Below the pieces are notes generated by a model that did no database searches, had not been told where the DNA came from, and saw nothing but the letters and a program-made list of their open reading frames with translations. From positions 1-34,860 of the forward strand of contig JALFUQ010000033.1 of the NCBI GenBank assembly GCA_022784505.1: a stretch of 34,860 nt of DNA. The letters are read 5' to 3'. The position numbers and the translations under genes are program-made. Positions within the stretch are counted from its first letter, which is position 1, and each line of letters starts with the position of its first letter. Positions 6,985 to 14,133 of this stretch are shown here, in pieces. The DNA comes from Bacillota bacterium. Its GTDB lineage: Bacteria > Bacillota > Clostridia > Oscillospirales > Oscillospiraceae.

Positions 6985-7800
6985 ATGAAGTTTACTAAAA
7001 TGCATGGGGCGGGAAACGACTTCGTTATCATAAACCTGCTTGAGGAAACGCTTGACCCAGCATGCGCTCCTGAGCTTGCGCAAAAGCTCTGCGCAAGGAG
7101 AACGGGCATCGGTGCAGACGGCCTGATGCTCACGGCAAAGGCCGAGATCAGCGGCGACTTCAGGCTGCTTTTCTATAACTCAGACGGCTCGTTGGGCGAA
7201 ATGTGCGGCAACGGCGCGAGATGCATCGCGCGATATGGCTTTGAGCACGGTCTTGCGGGTAAGACGCAGCGCATCGAGACGACCGCAGGCTTAGTCACGG
7301 GCGAGCGGATAAGCGACACGCTATATCGTATTCGTCTAAATGACCCGAGCGTAATTGACCTTGAGCGAGACGCCGAGGGATACGCTTGCTCGTACATAGA
7401 GCTCGGCGATCCCGGGATACCGCATGCGGTTGTGGTCATGGATGCTTGGGACGAGGTTCCGCATGATGAGCTGTTTGACCTCGGCAAGAGGCTCCGCTTC
7501 TCACCTGCCTTCCCCAAGGGTGCGAATGTGAGCTTTGTAAAGCTTATCGGCAAAGACCATATAAAAGCCGTGACATTCGAGCGCGGGGTCGAGGACTTTA
7601 CCCTCGCCTGCGGCACGGGCAGCGGCTCGATAGTTACGTTGCTCATGTTAAAGGGCTTGGTGAGCGGTGAAAACGTCACAGTTTCCATGCCCGGCGGCGA
7701 TCTGTTCGTTTCGCTCAAAGCAGACGGCAGCGCCGCTCACGATATATACCTCACGGGTCCGACCTGCAAGGTCTGCGAGGGTGAAATTTGCTTTTTATAA
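6985..7800 (+). CDS. dapF: Diaminopimelate epimerase
   Basis: This 271-aa enzyme interconverts LL- and meso-diaminopimelate for lysine and peptidoglycan synthesis, in the cytosol and without cofactor. Two cysteines act as the acid/base pair. Both are present: Cys74 in MCGNGARC and Cys209 in LACGTGSG. The N-terminal MHGAGNDFV and the ERG motif (199-201) are also canonical. Length matches the family. The start is fixed by a GGAGG 7-8 nt upstream. No other lysine or DAP gene is adjacent. There is no clear terminator before the sigma-factor gene 69 nt downstream, so read-through into it is possible. Confidence 0.96.
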   Translation: MKFTKMHGAGNDFVIINLLEETLDPACAPELAQKLCARRTGIGADGLMLTAKAEISGDFRLLFYNSDGSLGEMCGNGARCIARYGFEHGLAGKTQRIETTAGLVTGERISDTLYRIRLNDPSVIDLERDAEGYACSYIELGDPGIPHAVVVMDAWDEVPHDELFDLGKRLRFSPAFPKGANVSFVKLIGKDHIKAVTFERGVEDFTLACGTGSGSIVTLLMLKGLVSGENVTVSMPGGDLFVSLKADGSAAHDIYLTGPTCKVCEGEICFL

Positions 7801-7814
7801 AAAAATTTTATTTT

Positions 7815-7854
7815 CCATGCAATAAAATGCTCACCCCATGCATTAATAGGGTGA
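7815..7854 (+). promoter_or_regulatory. Direct repeat and dyad upstream of the sigma-factor gene
   Basis: CCATGCAATAA (7815-7825) recurs as CCATGCATTAA (7836-7846), exactly 21 bp (two helical turns) apart. A TCACCC/GGGTGA dyad (7831-7836 with 7849-7854) surrounds the second copy. This may be an autoregulated ECF promoter or an operator; I see no good housekeeping promoter here. Confidence 0.4.
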
Positions 7855-7869
7855 AGAAAGGAAAGCAAA

Positions 7870-8436
7870 ATGCTTATATTCATGACCTTATCTATTGAAC
7901 ACAGCGCAAGCGAAGCGACCGAGCTTGAAGCGCTTCTGACTCGGATCGCACAAGGCGAAAAGGATGCCCTGGCTTCGCTCTACGAACGGACACATTCGGC
8001 AGTATACGGCTTTGCAATGAGCTTGTCTCACTGCCCTGCTGACGCGGAGGATGTCTTGCAGGAAACATACATTAATGTATATTCCGCAGCTGAGCGATAC
8101 GTTCCCAAGGGCAAACCCATGGCGTGGATCATGACCATTGCCAAGAACCTTGCAAGGATGCGCCTGAGAGAGGTCAAAAAAGACTGTGAGCTTCCTGAGG
8201 AGGACTGGTCAGGTTATCTGGCCGACAATCCCTCGGTCAGCTCGGATGAGAGGATACTGTTGCAAACGGCGCTTAATATCCTATCCGATGAGCAGAAGCA
8301 GATCGTCATGCTGCATGCAGTCGCCGGTATAAAGCACAGAGAAATTGCAAAGCTGCTTGATATGCCGATCGCCACAGTGCTTTCCAAATACTCACGAGCC
8401 GTAAACAAATTAAGACATGCGATGGAGGCGGAATGA
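7870..8436 (+). CDS. ECF-type RNA polymerase sigma factor
   Basis: This 188-aa protein has sigma-70 region 2 at about 38-104 (ASLYERTHSAVYGFA, DAEDVLQETYINVY) and region 4 at about 130-185 (LSDEQKQIVMLHAV, then helix-turn-helix HREIAKLLDMPIATVLSKYSRA). There is no region 1 or 3, typical of group 4 (extracytoplasmic function) sigma factors. It is followed after 1 nt by a membrane anti-sigma factor, so it should be held inactive until an envelope signal arrives. The start is ATG at 7870 with AAGGAAA upstream; a second ATG four codons in is possible. The RsgI-like partner suggests the SigI/RsgI-related regulatory style, although this sigma is shorter and ECF-like. Confidence 0.93.
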   Translation: MLIFMTLSIEHSASEATELEALLTRIAQGEKDALASLYERTHSAVYGFAMSLSHCPADAEDVLQETYINVYSAAERYVPKGKPMAWIMTIAKNLARMRLREVKKDCELPEEDWSGYLADNPSVSSDERILLQTALNILSDEQKQIVMLHAVAGIKHREIAKLLDMPIATVLSKYSRAVNKLRHAMEAE

Positions 8437-8437
8437 A

Positions 8438-9946
8438 ATGAAAAAAGACGAGGTCACGACGATGCTTAGATCTGCCGTTTCCAACGCGGCGCCTGATGTG
8501 CTGGACAATGTCCTGCATGCTTGCGACCATGAGAAAGGAAAGGTAATCTACATGGAAAAGAAGAAAAACAGAGGCTTTACCGCTTTTGCTGCCGTTGCGG
8601 CAGTGTTCGTCCTGCTTATTGCGGGTATATTCATAGCTAAAAACAATGGCTTGGGCACTTCAAGCAACGCCCTTGCCGCCGTAGTTTCCCTCGATGTTAA
8701 CCCCAGCATCGAGCTGAAAGTCGACAAGGATGAGGATGTCATCTCCGCAACCGGACTTAACGCCGACGGCAAAAAGGTTCTTGAGGGCATGGATCTTGAG
8801 GACACCGACCTTGATGTCGCCGTAAACGCCATCATCGGTTCTATGCTCAAGCACGGCTATATCAACGAGCTGCAGAACTCCATTCTGCTGTCGGTCTCCG
8901 GCGTTGATGGCTATGACGCAAACGCACTTGAGACCAAGCTTGCAAGCGAGGTCAACGCACTGCTCAAGAACGGCGCAGTACTCAGCCAGAATGTCACCGA
9001 CGCAGACGATAAGCTCGTCAAATTGGCAGACGAGTACGGCATCACCGTAGGCAAGGCAGCGCTCATCAATGAGATTGTCAAGAACAGCAAGACCCACACC
9101 TTTGAGCAGCTCGCAGGACTTACCATCAACGAGCTCAACCTCATCAGCGAAAACATCAAGCTCGGCGGCATCAAGTCCGAGGGCAAGGCAAGTGCAAAGT
9201 CCTACATTGGAAAGGACGCAGCTCTCTCGGCAGCACTCAAGGCCGCAGGTCTTACCAAGGATCAGGTCAAGAATATCGAGATCGAGCTCGACTACGAGCA
9301 CGGTGTCATGGTATACGAGGTCGAGTTTGACCGCAGCTTCGACGAGTACGAGTACGATATCGACGCTAAGACCGGTGCAATCGTTGCGTACGACAACGAG
9401 ATAAACGGCAAAGAAGTCAAGTTTGAAAGCAGCACAAAAAATGACGATGCAGCCTCAAAGTCCTACATCGGCAAGGACGCTGCTCTTTCGGCCGCACTCA
9501 AGGCTGCTGGCCTTACCAAGGATCAGGTCAAGAACATTGAGGTCAAGCTTGACAACGAAAACGGCATCATGGTATACGAGGTCGAGTTTGACCGTGGTTA
9601 TGACGAGTATGATTACGACATCAACGCCAAGACCGGTGCAGTCGTTGCATACGACAATGAGATTAGCGGCAAGGACGTAAAGTCTGACAGCAGCACCAAA
9701 AAGGACAACGACAAGGTCACAAGCACCAAGGAAAATGTTATCGGCAAGGCAGCAGCAAAGAGCGCAGCGCTCAAGCACGCCGGTATCACTGAGGCTCAGG
9801 CAACTCAGCTCAGGGTCGAGCTCGACCGCGATGACGGCAAGCTCGTGTACGATGTAGAGTTTAAGTCCGCAGGCTACGAGTACGACTACGAGATAGACGC
9901 AGTCAAGGGCACCATCCTCCAGTCCGACAAGGAGCTTGACGACTGA
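8438..9946 (+). CDS. Membrane anti-sigma factor, RsgI-like middle domain plus three PepSY repeats
   Basis: This 502-aa protein starts at ATG 8438, because GGAGG at 8424-8428 lies 9 nt before it; an in-frame ATG at 8417 lies inside the sigma gene. Residues 1-45 should be the cytosolic sigma-binding part, 47-67 one membrane helix. The outside part begins VVSLDVNPSIEL (82-93), the RsgI-type motif in which Asn-Pro (N88-P89) is the known self-cleavage site in studied RsgI proteins. Three PepSY-like repeats follow (about 255-325, 342-412, 433-500); the first two are nearly identical with an 87-aa (261-bp) period. Inference: an outside signal sensed through PepSY leads to release of the sigma factor. 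No zinc anti-sigma motif (HX3CX2C) is seen. Confidence 0.85.
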   Translation: MKKDEVTTMLRSAVSNAAPDVLDNVLHACDHEKGKVIYMEKKKNRGFTAFAAVAAVFVLLIAGIFIAKNNGLGTSSNALAAVVSLDVNPSIELKVDKDEDVISATGLNADGKKVLEGMDLEDTDLDVAVNAIIGSMLKHGYINELQNSILLSVSGVDGYDANALETKLASEVNALLKNGAVLSQNVTDADDKLVKLADEYGITVGKAALINEIVKNSKTHTFEQLAGLTINELNLISENIKLGGIKSEGKASAKSYIGKDAALSAALKAAGLTKDQVKNIEIELDYEHGVMVYEVEFDRSFDEYEYDIDAKTGAIVAYDNEINGKEVKFESSTKNDDAASKSYIGKDAALSAALKAAGLTKDQVKNIEVKLDNENGIMVYEVEFDRGYDEYDYDINAKTGAVVAYDNEISGKDVKSDSSTKKDNDKVTSTKENVIGKAAAKSAALKHAGITEAQATQLRVELDRDDGKLVYDVEFKSAGYEYDYEIDAVKGTILQSDKELDD

Positions 9947-9960
9947 TAACTCAGCACAGT

Positions 9961-9993
9961 AAAAAGGGAGTCCCTCTCGGGACTTCCTTTTTT
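9961..9993 (+). terminator. Terminator of the sigma/anti-sigma operon
   Basis: AAAAAGGGAGTCCC pairs with GGGACTTCCTTTTT around TCTC and continues into TTTT, 15 nt after the anti-sigma stop. Confidence 0.85.
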
Positions 9994-10092
9994 CAGCGTG
10001 TCAAGCGTATTATGTAAACTCATCTCACCTGCTTTAGTTAGGCAATTTCTGCCGAAATGTAAAAATTTCAGCAACAATTTTGTCACAATTTG

Positions 10093-10121
10093 TTGACAAC
10101 GCGTTTTAAAAATGGTAATAT
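10093..10121 (+). promoter_or_regulatory. Strong promoter of the 30-codon gene
   Basis: Consensus TTGACA (10093-10098), a 17-nt spacer and TAATAT (10116-10121). The start near 10128 gives a leader of about 40 nt. Confidence 0.8.
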
Positions 10122-10166
10122 ATTCACACAAGTAAAAATCAAATTCTATGAAAGGAGAAAAACACA

Positions 10167-10259
10167 ATGTACGAAAAGCTTAAAGAATTCGTTTTGGGCA
10201 TCGATCCCAGCGCAGGGAATGTTTTCGAGGTTCTCGATAAGATCTTTTTCTGGGCATAA
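10167..10259 (+). CDS. Stand-alone 30-aa small protein of unknown function
   Basis: This frame starts ATG TAC GAA AAG and ends with TTC TGG GCA TAA. The product begins MYEKLKEFVLGIDPSAGN and ends FEVLDKIFFWA. An AAAGGAG ribosome site lies 8-10 nt upstream, a near-consensus promoter 46 nt further up, and a terminator 24 nt downstream, so it is a complete one-gene transcription unit of about 190 nt. The C-terminal half is amphipathic (VFEVLDKIFFWA) and could lie on a membrane. No signal peptide or known family is recognised. The alternative is a small regulatory RNA with a chance frame, but the well-placed ribosome site argues for translation. Confidence 0.6.
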   Translation: MYEKLKEFVLGIDPSAGNVFEVLDKIFFWA

Positions 10260-10282
10260 TAATCGAACATAAGGCAACTTAA

Positions 10283-10320
10283 AAAAATCCGGTAATACAC
10301 GAGGTATTACCGGATTTTTT
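10283..10320. terminator. Bidirectional terminator between the small gene and the dehydratase operon
   Basis: AAAAATCCGGTAATAC (10283-10298) pairs perfectly with GTATTACCGGATTTTT (10304-10319) around a 5-nt loop, with U runs on both strands. Confidence 0.9.
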
Positions 10321-10325
10321 ATCGC

Positions 10326-10496
10326 TCAGACATAGAAGTTGGGCTTTCTCATATCGTATATCTTCAGCAGGATAGGCTCAACGCAGTAGGACATGAACTT
10401 CATGTCGAGATTGAAAAAGTATATCGTGAACAGCACGGCAAATACCGATGCGCCGCCGCCGAGCATCATAAGAGGGATCTTAGCAAATTTATTCAT
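10326..10496 (-). CDS. Small membrane protein at the end of the dehydratase operon
   Basis: This 56-aa protein has one clear membrane helix at about residues 8-28 (PLMMLGGGASVFAVLFTIYFF) and a basic C-terminal tail. The start is ATG at 10496, with AAGGAG 8 nt upstream; a longer in-frame extension runs into the dehydratase gene in another frame and is not credible. It begins 13 nt after the large dehydratase subunit gene and precedes the shared terminator, so it is the third gene of that operon. I recognise no family. A role in membrane placement of the dehydratase would be speculation. Confidence 0.65.
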   Translation of the reverse strand: MNKFAKIPLMMLGGGASVFAVLFTIYFFNLDMKFMSYCVEPILLKIYDMRKPNFYV

Positions 10497-10509
10497 AGTC
10501 TTATCTCCT

Positions 10510-12099
10510 TTACCACGCATTCTCGTCGGGCATGAACTCGAGCGTCGGGTCGAGCGGCTCTTCACGCATGACGGTACGCATATACTCGCTGAACTGGTCA
10601 CGGATGGCCTGACGGGTGAAAACTCTCGGGTCGCAAAGGTCATGGCAGACCCAGACGAGGTGGATACCGCGCTCTCTCGCCTGCTCCTCAAACTGGCCGT
10701 GCAGACCGTTGAGTGCCTTGCAGGACATGTGCTCCCACATCATGACCATGTCGGCATTCAGTCTCTCGACAAACTCCCAGAGCTCGTCAACAAGGCACTC
10801 ATAGCCGCCGTGGGTCTTGTTGCGCATGATCATGTTCATGTTAAGGTAGGCCATGTCCTTATACGCCTGCTCGTAGTTCTCGGGCTTGTTTTCCTCGCAG
10901 AATTCCTTCTCGACGACCATTGAGAGCATGTCGGTCAGAGGAACAACGCCCCAGCAGTTGACCATCCAGTAAAGCTGGTCGATGCAGTACTGCGGCTGAA
11001 CGCCCCAGACTATGCAGCGGTGGCGGTACTCGGGAGCCATCATGGTCTTGTTCTTGTAGCCCTGGCGGACGAGCTTCATTATCTTGTCGTTAATCGGCGG
11101 GAAGTCCTTGGAGCGGCCGCAGTTACCCATGTAGTTTGTGTCGTTATATAGCGAGAACACGGCACCGAAGAACTGCGGGTACTGGGTGGCGTTGACCTCG
11201 AGCCATTCCCAACGGTCACGGGTAGTCTGATTGACGCGCTTTATGCACTCAAAATAGGTGTCCCAATCCCACTTTACACCCATCTTCTCCTCGACCCAGG
11301 CGATGCACTTTTTCATATCCTCGGCTGCGTAGTCGAGAACATCGGGGTTTTCGTGGCGCATTGGGGCTGCCAGCTGGAAGGTCGGGATGCCGTACTCCCG
11401 CTCGAGGCGCTTTGCAATGATGCCGTTGCCCATGAGCGAGCCGTCGCAGGTCGTGTTGACCTGAACTGCACATTTACCTAAAACGGCAAAGTCGTCACAT
11501 ATCGAAGCGCCGGCCTCAGCCTCGGGCATGGGGCAGACATCGCCGGGAATACCGAACTGCTGGGCGATATCAAGATAGTATGTCGAGGAATACTGCGTCA
11601 TGATATTTGCCGAGAACATCGTGGGTATCTCACGCAGGATCGCCTTTATCTGCGGGAAGCCCATCATGAACACAGTCATTGCATTCTCGTCCGAAAGAAC
11701 GCACTTATTGCTGAACTCAACATCGTTTCCGGTGCGGCGGTCGCCGCGCAGGGTGTCCTTGATGCACAGGGCAACATCCTTTACGACAAAGTCCATTGCC
11801 GTGTGGGTGATACGCAGGGTCTCGTCGCGCATGCCTATGGTAAACTTGTCTATCGCATGGGGTACGGCGAGATAGTTTGCCATCCAGCGATAGCGGATCA
11901 TGCCCTTCATGCCGCCGCGGGAGAGCGTTACGCCTATCATGATGCTCCACAGGTACAGCCAGCGGGAAAAATCATAAAGCGTGTCCTTTATGCCACGCCA
12001 CTCACGGCGCTTTCTGACCTTGCCGTTATTAAAAAGCACGCCGTATTGCTTGTCACCTTTTTTCTTTTTGGTATTGTATACTATCTCAGCGGTTTTCAT
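10510..12099 (-). CDS. 2-hydroxyacyl-CoA dehydratase family subunit, long form
   Basis: This 529-aa protein belongs to the HgdB/FldB/BcrC family (HGD-D). Members bind a [4Fe-4S] cluster and remove water from 2-hydroxyacyl-CoA through a ketyl radical, or reduce aromatic acyl-CoA, after one-electron activation by a separate ATPase. Visible features are a Cys-rich core with PGDVCPMPEAEAGASICDD (about 190-210), NTTCDGSLM (about 219-227), a CIVWGVQPQYC segment and a C-terminal CHDLCDPRVF motif. Usual subunits are about 370-480 aa; this one has an extra basic N-terminal section of about 70 aa (KKKK, RKRREWR). It overlaps the upstream subunit gene by 4 nt (ATGA), so the pair is translationally coupled. 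No activator (HgdC/FldI type) gene lies in the window. The substrate is unknown. Confidence 0.82.
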   Translation of the reverse strand: MKTAEIVYNTKKKKGDKQYGVLFNNGKVRKRREWRGIKDTLYDFSRWLYLWSIMIGVTLSRGGMKGMIRYRWMANYLAVPHAIDKFTIGMRDETLRITHTAMDFVVKDVALCIKDTLRGDRRTGNDVEFSNKCVLSDENAMTVFMMGFPQIKAILREIPTMFSANIMTQYSSTYYLDIAQQFGIPGDVCPMPEAEAGASICDDFAVLGKCAVQVNTTCDGSLMGNGIIAKRLEREYGIPTFQLAAPMRHENPDVLDYAAEDMKKCIAWVEEKMGVKWDWDTYFECIKRVNQTTRDRWEWLEVNATQYPQFFGAVFSLYNDTNYMGNCGRSKDFPPINDKIMKLVRQGYKNKTMMAPEYRHRCIVWGVQPQYCIDQLYWMVNCWGVVPLTDMLSMVVEKEFCEENKPENYEQAYKDMAYLNMNMIMRNKTHGGYECLVDELWEFVERLNADMVMMWEHMSCKALNGLHGQFEEQARERGIHLVWVCHDLCDPRVFTRQAIRDQFSEYMRTVMREEPLDPTLEFMPDENAW

Positions 12100-13295
12100 T
12101 TTTTCGCACCTCCCTGGAGATTTTTGATCTCAATGCTTTCGATGAACGCCTGGACGCGTGTCCTCATCTGACCGACGGAGGCACTGATATTATAGGGTCT
12201 ATCGATACTCAGCACCGGATATCCGTAGTCATCGCGCAGCATCGTCGAGCCTAGAAGCCTTTCATACGCCCACGGGTCGCAGAACTTGACCTGCTGATAG
12301 ATAACGCCGTCGGCTCTGTACTCCTTGCACAAGTCATTGACATATGCCTTGCGGCCGTAGACTTTCTCCATATTCATAGTGCGGGGGCACTGCCCCATGT
12401 AGACATAGTGGCGGCAGACCTGAGTGAACGCGTCCTCCTCATCGTTGAGCTCAATGGGAACTCTGCCCGGAAACGATCCGAAGCAGTAGCGGTCAACGCA
12501 GACATATGCACCGCACTCCTCGATAAGCTTAATTACGCCGCTGTCGTCTATTTCCGAGCCGACAAGCGCAAGCCGTGCACGGTAGGACTTATCGTCGGGT
12601 GTCCTCGTCTTTATCTCCTCAAGCGTTTCACGAAGCTTGTCAACGATGAGATACTTCGGTGCAACATAGGTCGCCAGCGTCAGAACATGGAACTCATACG
12701 CTGTGACTCTCGGCTTATCGTCCTTTCTGAACCGGCCTATCGCCTGAATTATCTCGCATATCTCGTTATGCTCCTTGACGGCCGCCCTGATTGCAGCGTC
12801 GGAGGTGTCGATACCGTACTTTTCCGCAAGCGGAGTGAGAATGTGATTTTGGCACTGAACCTTCATAAGCTCAACGCCGTTATCGTCGGCCTTGAGCGGT
12901 ATCTCCATATACTCATAAAAGAACTTGCTGTCGCCGCCGTCCATGGTGTGCAGCAGCTCCATATTCTCGCCGCAGCGATTCATCATCGTGCAGCCGTCGG
13001 GCGTAATGAGGCAATCGGCAAAGTTATATCCGCCCTCTATCGCCCTTTCGAGTAAGGCTCTGCTGGTCTCGCACAGGAAGCTTGTCATGTAGTATGTAGC
13101 AATATCCATAGAGCCTGTATTGGGCGCAAACAGGCGAATACCGAATGCGTTGCCAAGATTGAGTAGTGGCTCCGGGATATTCTCACACAAGAATGCCGCG
13201 CAGACCTTGCCCTCCTCCTTAGCCTTGGCGATCAACTCGTTGTTCGCCGTCTGAAGGAGGTCTTCAAAGTAGCCTAAATGTTTCAGATCTCTCAT
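12096..13295 (-). CDS. 2-hydroxyacyl-CoA dehydratase family subunit, short form
   Basis: This 399-aa protein is the HgdB/FldC/BcrB-like partner of the long subunit. Conserved points include LITPDGCTMMNRCGE (about 96-110), VCVDRYCFG (about 286-294), the MGQCPR segment and VKFCDPWAYER (about 355-365); these cysteines would hold the iron-sulfur cluster. I place the start at ATG 13295; the preceding in-frame TTG is closer to the GGGGGAAAA ribosome site and less likely. It heads a three-gene operon with the promoter at 13361-13389. The pairing of two HGD-D paralogs matches the known heterodimers, but sequence alone does not tell (R)-2-hydroxyglutaryl-, lactoyl-, phenyllactyl- or other acyl-CoA. 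Confidence 0.85.
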   Translation of the reverse strand: MRDLKHLGYFEDLLQTANNELIAKAKEEGKVCAAFLCENIPEPLLNLGNAFGIRLFAPNTGSMDIATYYMTSFLCETSRALLERAIEGGYNFADCLITPDGCTMMNRCGENMELLHTMDGGDSKFFYEYMEIPLKADDNGVELMKVQCQNHILTPLAEKYGIDTSDAAIRAAVKEHNEICEIIQAIGRFRKDDKPRVTAYEFHVLTLATYVAPKYLIVDKLRETLEEIKTRTPDDKSYRARLALVGSEIDDSGVIKLIEECGAYVCVDRYCFGSFPGRVPIELNDEEDAFTQVCRHYVYMGQCPRTMNMEKVYGRKAYVNDLCKEYRADGVIYQQVKFCDPWAYERLLGSTMLRDDYGYPVLSIDRPYNISASVGQMRTRVQAFIESIEIKNLQGGAKK

Positions 13296-13320
13296 CAATT
13301 TTCCCCCGTTTCGTTTTTAT

Positions 13321-13356
13321 ACAAGCATATTAATACTGCGTAAGAATATTGCTTGT
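13321..13356. promoter_or_regulatory. Inverted repeat over the dehydratase transcription start
   Basis: ACAAGCA-TATT (13321-13331) is mirrored by AATA-T-TGCTTGT (13345-13356) with one bulged base. On the minus strand it occupies about +1 to +34 relative to the promoter at 13361. It could be a repressor operator or a 5' UTR hairpin. Confidence 0.5.
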
Positions 13357-13360
13357 TAAT

Positions 13361-13389
13361 ATTTTACCATTGCCGTCATTTATATTCAA
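13361..13389 (-). promoter_or_regulatory. Promoter of the dehydratase operon
   Basis: On the minus strand, TTGAAT (13384-13389), a 17-nt spacer and TAAAAT (13361-13366), about 65 nt upstream of the ATG at 13295. Confidence 0.65.
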
Positions 13390-13471
13390 TTAGTTTATGC
13401 ATTTTCTCTAATATGTCTAGTCTTTTTGAAATTTTTTGTGCAGTTTGACGACATAATTTTAATTTTGTATA

Positions 13472-13505
13472 AATAAAAACCGCCGAGAGTTTAAACTCGG
13501 CGGTT
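13472..13505 (-). terminator. Terminator of the coiled-coil protein gene
   Basis: On the minus strand, AACCGCCGAG pairs with CTCGGCGGTT and is followed by TTTATTT, 50 nt after the stop at 13555. The rest of the 13296-13554 gap is AT-rich and holds only the dehydratase promoter and dyad. Confidence 0.85.
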
Positions 13506-13554
13506 CAAAATGACGACAATATTGCTTTTTCGGCAAACGGGGGAGACTTTTTTC

Positions 13555-14013
13555 TTACTCCTTGCCGGGGATGGTGAAGATGCCGGACTCGACAAGCTCC
13601 TTAAGGCCCTTGTGGGACTCGTACATAACGAGCAGGCGGCTTTCGATAACTGCCCACTTCTCGTCGATCTCAACATCGGCAGCGGCAAGGCGCTTCTGAG
13701 CGACTGCTTCGGCCTCACTGATGATACCATCGGCCTGCTTCTGGACATCGGCCAGTATCTCCTCGGACTTCTCGGCGCGCTTTTTCATGTTTTCGATATA
13801 GGTCTCTACAGTAGCCTGAGCGGCCTCAAAAAGATTGTTTATCTGTGCCGAAGCCTCAGCAAGCGTGCCTGCCTCCTCGACCTTGATCTCGTAATTGTCA
13901 ATGGTAGCCTGAAGCTCGCTGACCTTGGCCTTAAGTCTTTCTATCTCCTGCTCCTGGTCATGCATGACCATCATCATTTCATTTTTGGAAAGATTCAATG
14001 AATCGTTTTTCAT
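13555..14013 (-). CDS. Coiled-coil protein, DivIVA/ATP-synthase-b-like in composition
   Basis: This 152-aa acidic protein has no signal peptide or membrane helix. Residues about 18-120 are one long predicted coiled coil, rich in Glu, Lys, Ala and Gln (QEQEIERLKAKVSELQATI, then AQATVETYIENMKKRAEKSEEI and AVAQKRLAAADVEIDEKW). The tail ends in a short hydrophobic stretch (LVESGIFTIPGKE). The organisation recalls DivIVA-type scaffolds, but the N-terminal lipid-binding signature of DivIVA is not evident, so I give no symbol. It has AAGGAG before the ATG, its own promoter (14048-14076) and its own terminator. A scaffold or division-related role is plausible but not shown. Confidence 0.75.
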   Translation of the reverse strand: MKNDSLNLSKNEMMMVMHDQEQEIERLKAKVSELQATIDNYEIKVEEAGTLAEASAQINNLFEAAQATVETYIENMKKRAEKSEEILADVQKQADGIISEAEAVAQKRLAAADVEIDEKWAVIESRLLVMYESHKGLKELVESGIFTIPGKE

Positions 14014-14047
14014 TCGTTAAAGCTCCTTAACCATTCAGATTGGCTAC

Positions 14048-14076
14048 ATTCTATCATCATTGAACAAGTTTTGCAA
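14048..14076 (-). promoter_or_regulatory. Promoter of the coiled-coil protein gene
   Basis: On the minus strand, TTGCAA (14071-14076), a 17-nt spacer and TAGAAT (14048-14053), 35 nt upstream of the ATG. Confidence 0.65.
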
Positions 14077-14094
14077 GTAAATATGTAAATAAGC

Positions 14095-14123
14095 GAAAAA
14101 GGGAGTCAATTACTCCCTTTTTC
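14095..14123 (-). terminator. Terminator of the large secreted protein gene
   Basis: GAAAAAGGGAGT pairs with ACTCCCTTTTTC in a 12-bp stem just after the stop at 14134. On the minus strand the 3' arm ends in TTTTTC. Confidence 0.8.
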
Positions 14124-14133
14124 GTCTAAAAAA

